DNA from: an uncultured Dorea sp.
GTDB lineage: Bacteria; Bacillota; Clostridia; Lachnospirales; Lachnospiraceae
Assembly (NCBI GenBank): GCA_910578495.1
Contig: CAJTRE010000012.1
Span: 1-64,000, forward strand
Length of the DNA stretch: 64,000 bases
Direction: 5' to 3'
Part shown: one piece after another, positions 34,514 to 43,136 of the stretch
Numbering within the stretch: position 1 is the first letter of the stretch
How the letters are laid out: each line of letters begins with the position of its first letter
Translations under genes and position numbers: made by a program
Notes under the pieces: generated by a model
The model's database searches: none
What the model was told of the DNA's origin: nothing
Seen by the model: only the letters and a program-made list of their open reading frames with translations

Positions 34514-35921
34514 TCTTCCAAACCTCTATACTCTCTTTCACCATCAGTCCTTCTATAGAATATCCCAGTTCCTGATATATCCGGAGTAAATCTGACGCTT
34601 CTTTTGTAATCCTCTCTCCCGGAACGATTAGTGGTATGCCCGGCGGATAGAGATAGGCATATTCCAGTGCGATATGCCCTATGCTTTCCTGCCACGTCAG
34701 GAACATTTTACAACTGCCTGTCAGACGTTTCGCCTGAGCACAGCTATATATTTGATCCAGCCGGGGAAGCTCCCCGTCCGGTAGATTTCCAATCTTTTCT
34801 GTAACCGCCGTCCCCTGCAGAGTTTCATCAATCTCTGTAAGTGCATGCTCTAATCTTGCAAACCCTTCCTCCGTATCCGCTACAGATGTCATAGCGAGTA
34901 CATATGTACCTGCCGCCATCTCCATCTGCAAATGATATTGCCTGAGAAGAAGTTCTTGCAGTTTTTTGCCGGACATCCCCGCGGCTTTGGTACTTATGAC
35001 AATTTTCGAATTATCATAATGCTCCGTCTTAACGATTTGCAAAACTTTTAAGTTTTTTAAGTCACTTCTTAGTTTCTCCAGTCGGTTTACATAGTTTTCA
35101 AAAAGTCCCGCTTTTTGCTCTTTTAACAAATTCATACAATTATCAATACTAGACATAAGGATATATGACGGACTGCTGGACTGTAACATATGCAGATATT
35201 CCCGCACCCTTGTCCGATCTGCAAGTCTGCCATTCATATGCAAAAGCGCCGTCTGGGTAAGAGACGGTAGTGTTTTATGCAGACTGTGAATGACAATGTC
35301 TGCCCCTAATCTATTAGAATTTTTCGGAAAATGCGGATGAAATCCAAAATGTGCGCCATGAGCTTCGTCCACGATAAGGGGTATTCCCTTTTCATGTACA
35401 GCTTTGGCAATAGTTTTCACGTCTGACACAACTCCGTCATAGGTAGGAGACACAATCATCACCGCTTTTATCTGCGGATTTCTCTCCAATTCTTTTTGGA
35501 CATCCTCTACGGACACTTCTCCGCTTAATCCAATCCTCCGGTCAAATTCTGGATACAGATACACCGGCTTCAACTCCTGTATCTGTATTGCATGATACAC
35601 AGACTTGTGGCAATTTCTTGCCACAAGTATGGTATCGTTTTTCTCAGTTAACCCCAAGACAGCGCTTAAAATTCCTACGGTACTCCCATTTACCAGAAAA
35701 TGCGTTTCATCTGCCTCATAAACAGACGCCGCCCGTTCCTGTGCCTCTTTCAAAATGCCCTCCGCATGATGCAGATCATCAAATCCTTCAATCTCTGTGA
35801 TATCCAGACTATACGGAATATCACAATCTGCAAACTGCGGATTTCTCTTATGTCCCGGCATATGAAAGCCATAATAGTCAGAATCGCTGTATTGTTTTAA
35901 TTTATCGTATAGCGTACCCAT
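34506..35921 (-). CDS. Orn/Lys/Arg decarboxylase family protein (YaaO-like)
   Basis: The 471-residue PLP enzyme belongs to the short aspartate-aminotransferase-fold basic amino acid decarboxylases. Features are GFHMPGHKRNP at the front, DEAHGAHFGFH, and the PLP-binding Lys near residue 215 in HSLHKTLPSLTQ. The C-terminal domain has YPPGIPLIVPGE, typical of the family. Which amino acid is used (lysine, arginine or ornithine) cannot be told from sequence. The ATG shares its first base with the pgi stop (TAATG). In B. subtilis the equivalent yaaO lies at the same end of the holB cluster. Confidence 0.9.
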   Translation of the reverse strand: MGTLYDKLKQYSDSDYYGFHMPGHKRNPQFADCDIPYSLDITEIEGFDDLHHAEGILKEAQERAASVYEADETHFLVNGSTVGILSAVLGLTEKNDTILVARNCHKSVYHAIQIQELKPVYLYPEFDRRIGLSGEVSVEDVQKELERNPQIKAVMIVSPTYDGVVSDVKTIAKAVHEKGIPLIVDEAHGAHFGFHPHFPKNSNRLGADIVIHSLHKTLPSLTQTALLHMNGRLADRTRVREYLHMLQSSSPSYILMSSIDNCMNLLKEQKAGLFENYVNRLEKLRSDLKNLKVLQIVKTEHYDNSKIVISTKAAGMSGKKLQELLLRQYHLQMEMAAGTYVLAMTSVADTEEGFARLEHALTEIDETLQGTAVTEKIGNLPDGELPRLDQIYSCAQAKRLTGSCKMFLTWQESIGHIALEYAYLYPPGIPLIVPGERITKEASDLLRIYQELGYSIEGLMVKESIEVWKNG

Positions 35922-37270
35922 TATAGTCTCTTTAATAATTCTTCTCTTTCTTTCTCAAATCCCGGTTTTCCAAGGAGTGCGAACATATTTTTCTTGTAAC
36001 TCTCTACTCCCGGCTGATTAAACGGATTCACACCTAAAATATATCCGCTCACGCCACATGCAAACTCGAAGAAATAGAATAACTGTCCAAGACTGAACTC
36101 GTCCTGCTTCGGAATATTTACCATTAAGTTCGGTGTATTTCCGTCTGTATGTGCAAGCATCGTTCCGTTCATAGCGCTCTTATTTACAAAATCAACATTC
36201 TTTCCTGCAAGATAATTCAGTCCGTCAAGGTCTACCGGTTCTTCTCCGATAATTATCTCTTCTGCCGATTCTTCTACATTCAGAACTGTCTCATACATAA
36301 TACGGGCTCCATCCTGAATAAACTGTCCCATAGAGTGAAGGTCTGTAGTAAGATCGACAGACGCCGGGAAGATTCCTTTCTGATCTTTTCCCTCGCTCTC
36401 ACCGTAAAGCTGTTTCCACCACTCAGATACATAGTGAAGGCTTGGCTCATAGTTCGCAAGAACCTCTACGGATTTTCCTTTTCTGTGTAGAATGTTGCGC
36501 ACTGCCGCATATTTAAGCGCATCGTTGTCCTCAAACGCACTATTCATCGCTAACTCTCTTCCAGAAGCCGCCCCCTCCATCAATTTATCAATATCTGCAC
36601 CACTTACGGCAATCGGAAGAAGTCCTACTGCTGTAAGAACCGAGAAACGTCCGCCCACGTCATCCGGAACAACGAATGTCTCGTATCCCTCTTCATTGGA
36701 GAGATTCTTTAGTGCCCCTCTTGCCTTATCCGTTGTTGCATAGATTCTTCCGGCAGCTTCCTCTTTCCCGTATTTTTTCTCCAGCATCTCTTTGAAGATA
36801 CGGAACGCGATTGCCGGCTCTGTTGTTGTGCCGGACTTGGAAATAATATTCACAGAGAAATCTCTGTCGCCAATAACATCTAACAGATGTTTGAGATATG
36901 TACTACTAATACTGTTTCCTGCATAATATATTTCCGGAGTCTTGCGAATCTCTTTGGAAACCATATTATAGAAATTATGGCGAAGGAATTCAATTGCCGC
37001 TCTTGCACCAAGATAAGAACCTCCGATTCCGATTACTACCAGAACTTCTGAATCTGATTTGATCTTCTCTGCCGCTTTTTTAATACGGTCAAATTCCTCT
37101 TTATCATAATCCACCGGAAGATCAATCCAGCCAAGGAAATCATTTCCTGCTCCCTCTCTGCCAAGCAGCTCCTCTTTTGCCGCCAGTGCAATCTTCTTCA
37201 TGGACTCCATCTCGTGCCCGCTGATAAATGTACTTGCTTTTGAGTAATCAAATGTTACTTTATTTGCCAT
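35921..37270 (-). CDS. pgi: Glucose-6-phosphate isomerase
   Basis: Pgi interconverts glucose 6-phosphate and fructose 6-phosphate in glycolysis. The 449-residue protein is the usual Firmicute length. Visible motifs are GIGGSYLGARAAIEFL, SKSGTTTEPAIAFRIF (phosphate-binding) and the C-terminal NPFNQPGVESYKKNMFALL with the catalytic Lys. It heads the operon that continues with the decarboxylase, the guanylate-kinase-like gene, holB, ricT, trmN6-like and rsmI. Its role links the phosphorolytic sugar pathways in the window to glycolysis. Confidence 0.97.
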   Translation of the reverse strand: MANKVTFDYSKASTFISGHEMESMKKIALAAKEELLGREGAGNDFLGWIDLPVDYDKEEFDRIKKAAEKIKSDSEVLVVIGIGGSYLGARAAIEFLRHNFYNMVSKEIRKTPEIYYAGNSISSTYLKHLLDVIGDRDFSVNIISKSGTTTEPAIAFRIFKEMLEKKYGKEEAAGRIYATTDKARGALKNLSNEEGYETFVVPDDVGGRFSVLTAVGLLPIAVSGADIDKLMEGAASGRELAMNSAFEDNDALKYAAVRNILHRKGKSVEVLANYEPSLHYVSEWWKQLYGESEGKDQKGIFPASVDLTTDLHSMGQFIQDGARIMYETVLNVEESAEEIIIGEEPVDLDGLNYLAGKNVDFVNKSAMNGTMLAHTDGNTPNLMVNIPKQDEFSLGQLFYFFEFACGVSGYILGVNPFNQPGVESYKKNMFALLGKPGFEKEREELLKRL

Positions 37271-37309
37271 AGTTACGACTCCTTCCTGCTCAAAAAATTA
37301 CTATCTTTT

Positions 37310-37338
37310 ATTTTAGCAAATCAGAGAGCTTTAATCAA
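37310..37338 (-). promoter_or_regulatory. pgi operon promoter
   Basis: On the minus strand TTGATT (37333-37338), 17 bases and TAAAAT (37310-37315), about 40 bases before pgi. The -35 overlaps the stop codon of the upstream membrane-protein gene. Confidence 0.55.
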
Positions 37339-38183
37339 GCCATAAACTCTTCGAGAATCTGGCGGATTAGGACGTCTTTCGGCGGCAGTGTCTTTTTCTC
37401 CTCCGGAACCTCTTCTATCATTTCTTCTCTTAATTTCTGCTCTGGTTTCTCAATGTTGACCGTTGTCTGTAACGGCTCATGAAATGCCGCTTTTTCTCGT
37501 ATTCGGGAAACTGTCTCTCGCACCATCACTTTAGCTTCCGGCATTTCACACGATTCTGATATACTTTCCGGCTCTGGTTTCATCTGCGGTTCTGGTTCCG
37601 GTTCTTTTTCCAGAGGCGCCGCTGTTGTCACTTCCGGCGTCATCACTTTCAGTTCTTTCTGACAGTTCTTCTCATAGCGGTGCAGGCACACATTCTGCAA
37701 ATAATCCACCATGTAATTTTTCACAACTGCCAGACGGTAATTTTCATCGGTAGTCAAATGAAACAAATATACGAAAATTCCGACTGCGATTCCGACTGCT
37801 CCTACTTTCAGCACTTCATCCCTCATACCATACGTCTGGTACTCCATAAGCGCTCCTCCTGCTCCCAACAGGATACTGACAAAAGCCGCCGCCTTTTCCA
37901 TTCGGCGGATACTGTGGAGCTTAATCCCCATTACCTTGTAATCGTACAGGTACTTGTCCACAAACACATCCACATTCTCCACTTTCTCGCTGACCATACA
38001 GGCATGTTCAAATTTTGCCCTTACAAGCCGCATAAATGGATGCGTACTTTTACTCATGTTCCCCGCCGCATGTACCAGTCTTTTTAACGTCAGATTGACG
38101 ACACACTTGCTAAATCCCCCCAGCACCGCTACAATTCCAATTGTTACATAAATGAAATGCTTGTCCAATATAATTTTTGACAT
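37335..38183 (-). CDS. Membrane protein of unknown function with Pro/Glu-rich tail
   Basis: The 282-residue protein has one hydrophobic segment near 10-32 and two near 98-113 and 125-145, with a helical domain between them. After residue 175 it has a Glu/Pro-rich tail (for example EKEPEPEPQMKPEPES) and ends in a helical DVLIRQILEEF. I do not recognise the family. ATG 38183 is chosen over 38201 because GGAGG is 8 bases before it. The neighbours mtnN and pgi do not suggest a role, and a hairpin separates it from mtnN. Confidence 0.75.
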   Translation of the reverse strand: MSKIILDKHFIYVTIGIVAVLGGFSKCVVNLTLKRLVHAAGNMSKSTHPFMRLVRAKFEHACMVSEKVENVDVFVDKYLYDYKVMGIKLHSIRRMEKAAAFVSILLGAGGALMEYQTYGMRDEVLKVGAVGIAVGIFVYLFHLTTDENYRLAVVKNYMVDYLQNVCLHRYEKNCQKELKVMTPEVTTAAPLEKEPEPEPQMKPEPESISESCEMPEAKVMVRETVSRIREKAAFHEPLQTTVNIEKPEQKLREEMIEEVPEEKKTLPPKDVLIRQILEEFMA

Positions 38184-38245
38184 TTTAAATCCCTCCTTCA
38201 CTTCAAATTATACTTGAAATTAAGGCGGAGCGTTTAAAAAACGTT

Positions 38246-38281
38246 CCCCGAATTCCGACAACAAGATGTCGAAATCCGGGG
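38246..38281 (-). terminator. mtnN terminator
   Basis: CCCCGGATTTCGACA pairs with TGTCGGAATTCGGGG (two mismatches) around a small loop. On the minus strand it is followed by AACGTTTTTT. Confidence 0.7.
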
Positions 38282-38320
38282 ATTTATCACACAAATCTTT
38301 TATTCTTCTTTTATGACTTT

Positions 38321-39013
38321 CTACAAAGTTGTCAAAAGTTCTTTCACAACTCTTACATTTTGCTTGATTGCACGACGTTCGAAATCCGGGTAATCCATTT
38401 GGGCACTGTTGTCAGCTTTGTCCGAAATCGCCCGAATTATGACACACGAAACTTTGTTCAGATACGCTGCGTGAGCGATAGAAGCGCCTTCCATCTCCGT
38501 ACAGAGCGCCCCAAAATGATTCACGATTCTGTCTTTTACTTTCTGATCTGCTACAAACTGATCTCCGCTCGCAACTCTTCCGACAAAAGTCTGTATCTCA
38601 GGATTTACTTTCTCATTTGCCGCTTTTGCTTTTTCAACAAGTGTCTGATCTGCCGGAAATGCAAACACGTCCATATTTGGCACCTGTCCCACTGGGTCCC
38701 CAAATGTTGTTGCATCCACATCATGCTGTACGGCATCCGTAGAAATGACAATATCGCCAATATCGATGCTCGCATCCAGAGAGCCTGCCACCCCTGTATT
38801 AATAAGAATATCCACCTCATACTTATCTACAAGAACCTGCGCGCAGACTGCGGCATTTACTTTGCCGATACCGCTCTTTACGATCACTACGTCTTTTCCG
38901 CATAACGTTCCTTTACAAAAATTCATAGACGCATATTCCGCCATTTCCTGAATTTCCATGGCTTCTTTTAAAGAAGCTACCTCTTCTTCCATTGCTCCGA
39001 TAATACCAATCAT
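38321..39013 (-). CDS. mtnN: 5'-methylthioadenosine/S-adenosylhomocysteine nucleosidase
   Basis: MtnN (Pfs) cleaves the glycosidic bond of MTA and SAH, so it recycles methyl-donor by-products and yields the LuxS substrate. The 230-residue protein has the start MIGIIGAMEEEVASL with the catalytic Glu, the SGIGKVNAA phosphate-type loop, MEGASIAHAAY and the catalytic Asp in RAISDKAD. ATG 39013 is used because AAGGAG lies 7 bases upstream. TTG 39019 is the alternative. It seems monocistronic, ending in a hairpin. Confidence 0.95.
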   Translation of the reverse strand: MIGIIGAMEEEVASLKEAMEIQEMAEYASMNFCKGTLCGKDVVIVKSGIGKVNAAVCAQVLVDKYEVDILINTGVAGSLDASIDIGDIVISTDAVQHDVDATTFGDPVGQVPNMDVFAFPADQTLVEKAKAANEKVNPEIQTFVGRVASGDQFVADQKVKDRIVNHFGALCTEMEGASIAHAAYLNKVSCVIIRAISDKADNSAQMDYPDFERRAIKQNVRVVKELLTTL

Positions 39014-39091
39014 TTTCAATCTCCTTTTAACCTTTTTGGTTATCTTCCTTTGTAATCATTTGTTTTATTATAATCGGTATGGGAACACAAT

Positions 39092-40249
39092 TCAATTAAA
39101 TTTTGACTTATCTCTCCGAAGGCTCCACAAACGAAACACCTGCTCTACGGTATCCGTCATATTTTCACGAGCAGCCGACGGCTCCATTGCCTCCTCTAAC
39201 GTCGTAACTCCCCGAAGAATCGGAAAGAAAGCGTCAATTCCGTTCTTATTACACTCCATGGCATCTTTTGTGACACTTCCGGCGAAATCAAGAACTGGAA
39301 TCCCATATTTTTTCGCAAGCTTTGCCACTCCGACAGGCGCCTTTCCCATAGCAGTCTGCCCATCCAGACGGCCTTCTCCGGTAATAACAATATCCGCTGT
39401 CTTTACGTATGTTTCAAGCTTTGTTTCCTTCAGAATAATCTGGATGCCGGATTCTAATACCGCATTGGTAAATGTCAGAAATGCAAATCCAAGTCCTCCT
39501 GCGGCGCCTGTTCCCGGATACTCTTCATCTGCCTTTTTATACTGTTTTTTTGCCAATTGTGCATAGCTCAAAAGCCACCCGTCCATATCTCTTATCATTT
39601 CCGAAGCAGCTCCCTTTTGCGGACCGTAAATGGCACTTGCTCCATGTTCGCCGCACAGTGGATTCGTCACATCACAGGCAATCTGAAACTCACATTCTGA
39701 AAGTTCCGCAAGGACGTCTGTCTCTGTAATATTCTCAAGCATTTCCAGTCCTCTTGCACCAAATGGTACTTGCTTTCCCTCTTTATCCAGAAACCCATAT
39801 CCAAGAGCCTGCAGCATTCCAATCCCGCCATCATTAGTTGCACTGCCGCCAATTCCGATAATAAAACGTCGACATCCGTTAGAAATGGCATCCCGAATCA
39901 TCTCGCCCACACCATAAGTCGTTGTGTAAAGAGGATTTTTCTTCTCATCCGGTACAAGTGTAATTCCTGCTGTCGCAGATATTTCCATCACAGCAGTCTT
40001 TGTCTCTTCTATGATTCCATAGCCGGCATTTACCTGTTCTCCCAGTGGACCTGTTACCCGAATCGTCTGCATCTTGCCATTCATGCCCTTCACCAGAGCC
40101 TCCACCGTTCCCTCACCGCCGTCTGCCAGCGGCCTTACGGCAACTTCCGCCTGTGCCTCCACACGTTTGATTCCCTCTGCAATGGCATTTCCCGCCTCAA
40201 CAGAACTTAAACTCCCCTTTAGTGAATCAATTGCAATTACTACTTTCAT
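39092..40249 (-). CDS. Glycerate kinase
   Basis: The 385-residue protein is a GlxK/GarK-type glycerate kinase, which phosphorylates D-glycerate with ATP. It begins MKVVIAIDSLKGSLSS (the family's DSFKGS element), and has RPLADGGEGTVEAL, IGIGGSATNDGGIGMLQALG and TGEGRLDGQTAMGKAPVGVA, all conserved. It is the last gene of the ycj-like cluster, 25 bases after the ADP-ribosylglycohydrolase-fold gene. Since YcjM-type enzymes release glycerate from glucosylglycerate, a glycerate kinase here completes the route to glycolysis. Confidence 0.94.
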   Translation of the reverse strand: MKVVIAIDSLKGSLSSVEAGNAIAEGIKRVEAQAEVAVRPLADGGEGTVEALVKGMNGKMQTIRVTGPLGEQVNAGYGIIEETKTAVMEISATAGITLVPDEKKNPLYTTTYGVGEMIRDAISNGCRRFIIGIGGSATNDGGIGMLQALGYGFLDKEGKQVPFGARGLEMLENITETDVLAELSECEFQIACDVTNPLCGEHGASAIYGPQKGAASEMIRDMDGWLLSYAQLAKKQYKKADEEYPGTGAAGGLGFAFLTFTNAVLESGIQIILKETKLETYVKTADIVITGEGRLDGQTAMGKAPVGVAKLAKKYGIPVLDFAGSVTKDAMECNKNGIDAFFPILRGVTTLEEAMEPSAARENMTDTVEQVFRLWSLRRDKSKFN

Positions 40250-40274
40250 CGTATTCTCCCTCTATTTATGAATT

Positions 40275-42419
40275 TTAAGAAACAGAAATATATCTGCACT
40301 TCACATGGCTTCCCTCAAGAACACCAAGTCCGATAGAGCCTTTCAGGTACGGACCTTCTGCGTCCCGATAAGCCAAAACTTCTTCTCCGTCTATTTCTAT
40401 TTTTATCATATCATGTTCTACCCGAACTGCAACCTGATATTCCTGACCGCATTGCCAGTCAAATGATTTTGATAAAAGTACGCGATAACCATTCATATTT
40501 TTAAGAAGTCCGATATTACCGTCCGGGAGAAATGCCGCCGCATAGCACCGTCCGGCCCCCTGTACACGCACATTTACCAGATGATGGTTGCCCGTCATCG
40601 GAGTAATTATAAATAAGGCTTTATAATCCTCCCAGTTATATTTCCCGGTATACGCCTCGCCAAAATCTCCACAAGACAGATGAAGCTCTCCATCTTCCAA
40701 GTAGAACAGCCCTTTTAGTTTTGTAAACTGGCTGATTTCACGATGCACAATGGTCCAACACTCTTCCGTTTCCTTTTCCATCTGAATACTGTAACACGAA
40801 CTTCCATCCACATACAAATCGTCTATCAGAACCGTTACCGCAACGCCTTTCCCTCGGTCTGCCTTCACATGAACACAAAACCCTATTTCTTCTATTAATC
40901 CGCCTTCAAGCGCTGGAATACGAAAGGTAAGATTCTCCCATATTCCTTTTTGCAGCTCTATTTTATCACCCTCATAAATGGTCTGTGTATGTCGTTCTTT
41001 TGCATATAAACTCACCAGAACAGCCTGCCCATATTCCGGCAGCATTACACTTCCATGAATTGTCTGGCCTGGATACACTACCGGGGAAAATGCAGGATCA
41101 TAGCGGCTGTTATGAAAATCCTCCGGAACATAATAAGTTTTTTTATAAATAAACAGGTTCTCTCCTCCTTGCATAACATTTGCCGTAACCTTTAGTGAAC
41201 GACTTCCTGTTGCCGCAGATTCATCCGTATTTTGCAAATGATACTCTAATTTCGGATAGATATCTGACGTATGAAGATGTTTTGACCTTACACGTATGGC
41301 ATGAGTAGAACCAGGATACTCAAAGTGACAACTGTCTATCCGCTCCCGGCAAATAGTTTTATACGGTTCCGGAAGCTCCGAACCTGCAAGACTTGCGGCC
41401 AGCTTGACAATATACGAAGCTCCATAAGGGATGTCCACAATGTTTAGAGAACCGACCACACTAGAACAAGCCAGAAAATCATTAATCGGTTTTCTCCACT
41501 TGTTATAATCAATAACTGAAAGCCCGCCGCGCACGCCCATCAGCGTACCTAAATTTCCCACATTACAGTCTGTATCCCAGCCACATTGATTACACAAATT
41601 CAGCGTTTTGTCAAAATCGCCCTCACCATAGAGAAGGGCGAGAATCATTACTGCAATATTAGGAATAATATGACAGACACCTTGATACTTATCATAACCG
41701 TAATTTTCAAAGATAAAATGACAGCACCCTTCCCAGTCTCTTCGATGTTCTTCATAATATGCCACAACTGCCCGGACAACTTTTGCATACTCGCAATTCT
41801 CCGGAAGATAACTAAGTCCTTTTTTAATAATCTTACAAACATCGCATTCTACAAACGCATAACTGATACAAACCGCTACAAAGATGCCGCCATAGACACC
41901 ATTCCCGTCATGTGTAACACTTGCCGCTTTTTCTGCTAAAACTGCTGCCAGATCCGGATTCCCAGGCGTTACAAGTCCCCATGTATCTATGAATATCTGT
42001 CCGCCGATCTGCTCTGCCATTACTCGTCCATTCTGGCTTATACTTCCACTTTGCGGCGCTTTGATTCCATTTCTGAGATTCAAATAAGCGGTATGCTCAG
42101 TGGATATGCCATAGCCGCCCCACCAGAAAAAGCCATGTTCAAAAGGCGCATAATTTAACAGTGCATCCGCTACGTCCTGTGCCTCCATATCTGTTCCTCT
42201 TCCGCAATCCTCAAGTGCACGCAGGAAAAACAGCGGCCCGTTACTGTCATCATCCGCTGCAAACTCCTTATAATCTACCGGATAGCCATTCAGTTTCCCA
42301 TAAATATTTTTAATCTGCTCATAACTCCAGCCCTCCACCGGTGCCCCCATACGGATACCGATAATCTTGCCAAGCCATCCCGCATATATTTTCTCTATAT
42401 ACTCTCTTTTCATGGTCAT
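40275..42419 (-). CDS. ADP-ribosylglycohydrolase-fold protein with C-terminal lectin-like domain
   Basis: The 714-residue protein has an N-terminal ADP-ribosylglycohydrolase (DraG-type) helical domain, about residues 1-340. Both dinuclear metal motifs appear kept: ADDDSNG near 55-61 and WDTDCNVGNLG near 280-290. The rest is beta-rich, with a jelly-roll-like part (about 360-550) and a terminal concanavalin-like part (about 560-714, with IKIEIDGEEVLAYRD). ATG 42419 is chosen because GGAGG is 8 bases upstream. It is cytoplasmic and lies between beta-phosphoglucomutase and glycerate kinase genes. The substrate is unknown. A glycoside is more likely than ADP-ribosyl protein in this context. This gene is not in the E. 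coli ycj cluster. Confidence 0.85.
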   Translation of the reverse strand: MTMKREYIEKIYAGWLGKIIGIRMGAPVEGWSYEQIKNIYGKLNGYPVDYKEFAADDDSNGPLFFLRALEDCGRGTDMEAQDVADALLNYAPFEHGFFWWGGYGISTEHTAYLNLRNGIKAPQSGSISQNGRVMAEQIGGQIFIDTWGLVTPGNPDLAAVLAEKAASVTHDGNGVYGGIFVAVCISYAFVECDVCKIIKKGLSYLPENCEYAKVVRAVVAYYEEHRRDWEGCCHFIFENYGYDKYQGVCHIIPNIAVMILALLYGEGDFDKTLNLCNQCGWDTDCNVGNLGTLMGVRGGLSVIDYNKWRKPINDFLACSSVVGSLNIVDIPYGASYIVKLAASLAGSELPEPYKTICRERIDSCHFEYPGSTHAIRVRSKHLHTSDIYPKLEYHLQNTDESAATGSRSLKVTANVMQGGENLFIYKKTYYVPEDFHNSRYDPAFSPVVYPGQTIHGSVMLPEYGQAVLVSLYAKERHTQTIYEGDKIELQKGIWENLTFRIPALEGGLIEEIGFCVHVKADRGKGVAVTVLIDDLYVDGSSCYSIQMEKETEECWTIVHREISQFTKLKGLFYLEDGELHLSCGDFGEAYTGKYNWEDYKALFIITPMTGNHHLVNVRVQGAGRCYAAAFLPDGNIGLLKNMNGYRVLLSKSFDWQCGQEYQVAVRVEHDMIKIEIDGEEVLAYRDAEGPYLKGSIGLGVLEGSHVKCRYISVS

Positions 42420-42456
42420 TTCTTTAACTCCTCCGATACTCATCTGTCTCTTGTGT

Positions 42457-43101
42457 TTACAGTGTTTCTAAGTTTACTTCCATCAGCCGGGCCGTCCCTG
42501 GAACCACTACGTTAGCCGCCTCCAAAATCTCAGCGTCTCCCACACCGATACACTTCATACCGCCGGATATCGCTGCTTCTACACCAGCTTTCGCATCTTC
42601 CACTACGATACAGTTCTCGCAAGGCACTCCTAAAAGCTCTGCTCCTTTAACAAACACCTGTGGATTGGGCTTCGGAAGTTCCACCAGATTCCCGTCCACA
42701 ATAACATCAAACCACTCCGCCAGATTCATCTTCTCAAGAATCATTCTTCCGCTCTTGCTGGCAGAACCAAGCGCAATTAAATACCCCTCTTCTTTTATCT
42801 TCTTTAGAAACTCCTGTATTCCCGGAAGAATCTCAGACTCATCGATTCCTCCGATCATTTCCAGATAATATTCATTCTTTCTTGTTGCAAGCTCTAGCTT
42901 TTCGTTCTCCGATACCCCTTTGGTACCTCCTGCTTCCAGTACAATATTCAAGGAGTCCATACGGCTTACGCCCTTCAATTTCTCATTATGCACAATATCA
43001 AACTCAAATCCCAGCTCCGCCGCCAGTTTCTTCCATGCAAGGAAATGATATTTTGCTGTATCTACTACGACTCCGTCCAAGTCAAAAATTACTGCTTTCA
43101 T
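42457..43101 (-). CDS. ycjU: Beta-phosphoglucomutase (YcjU-like)
   Basis: This HAD-superfamily enzyme converts beta-D-glucose 1-phosphate to glucose 6-phosphate. The 214-residue protein starts MKAVIFDLDGVVVDTAKYHF, with the nucleophile and acid/base Asp in DLDGV, has the cap helix region KLKGVSRMDSLNIVLE of the PGM group, GSASKSGRMIL and VVEDAKAGVEAA. It follows the GH65 phosphorylase gene, whose product is beta-glucose 1-phosphate, so the pair form a pathway. The start may be ATG 43101 or TTG 43104. GGAG lies 9-12 bases upstream. Confidence 0.95.
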   Translation of the reverse strand: MKAVIFDLDGVVVDTAKYHFLAWKKLAAELGFEFDIVHNEKLKGVSRMDSLNIVLEAGGTKGVSENEKLELATRKNEYYLEMIGGIDESEILPGIQEFLKKIKEEGYLIALGSASKSGRMILEKMNLAEWFDVIVDGNLVELPKPNPQVFVKGAELLGVPCENCIVVEDAKAGVEAAISGGMKCIGVGDAEILEAANVVVPGTARLMEVNLETL

Positions 43102-43136
43102 CAATTGGTCTTTCTCCTTTATCTGTGTAAACCATT

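Noticed and set aside
39013..39092. mtnN as part of the ycj-like cluster
   Set aside because: It lies after glycerate kinase with a gap, its own ribosome site and an unrelated housekeeping function.
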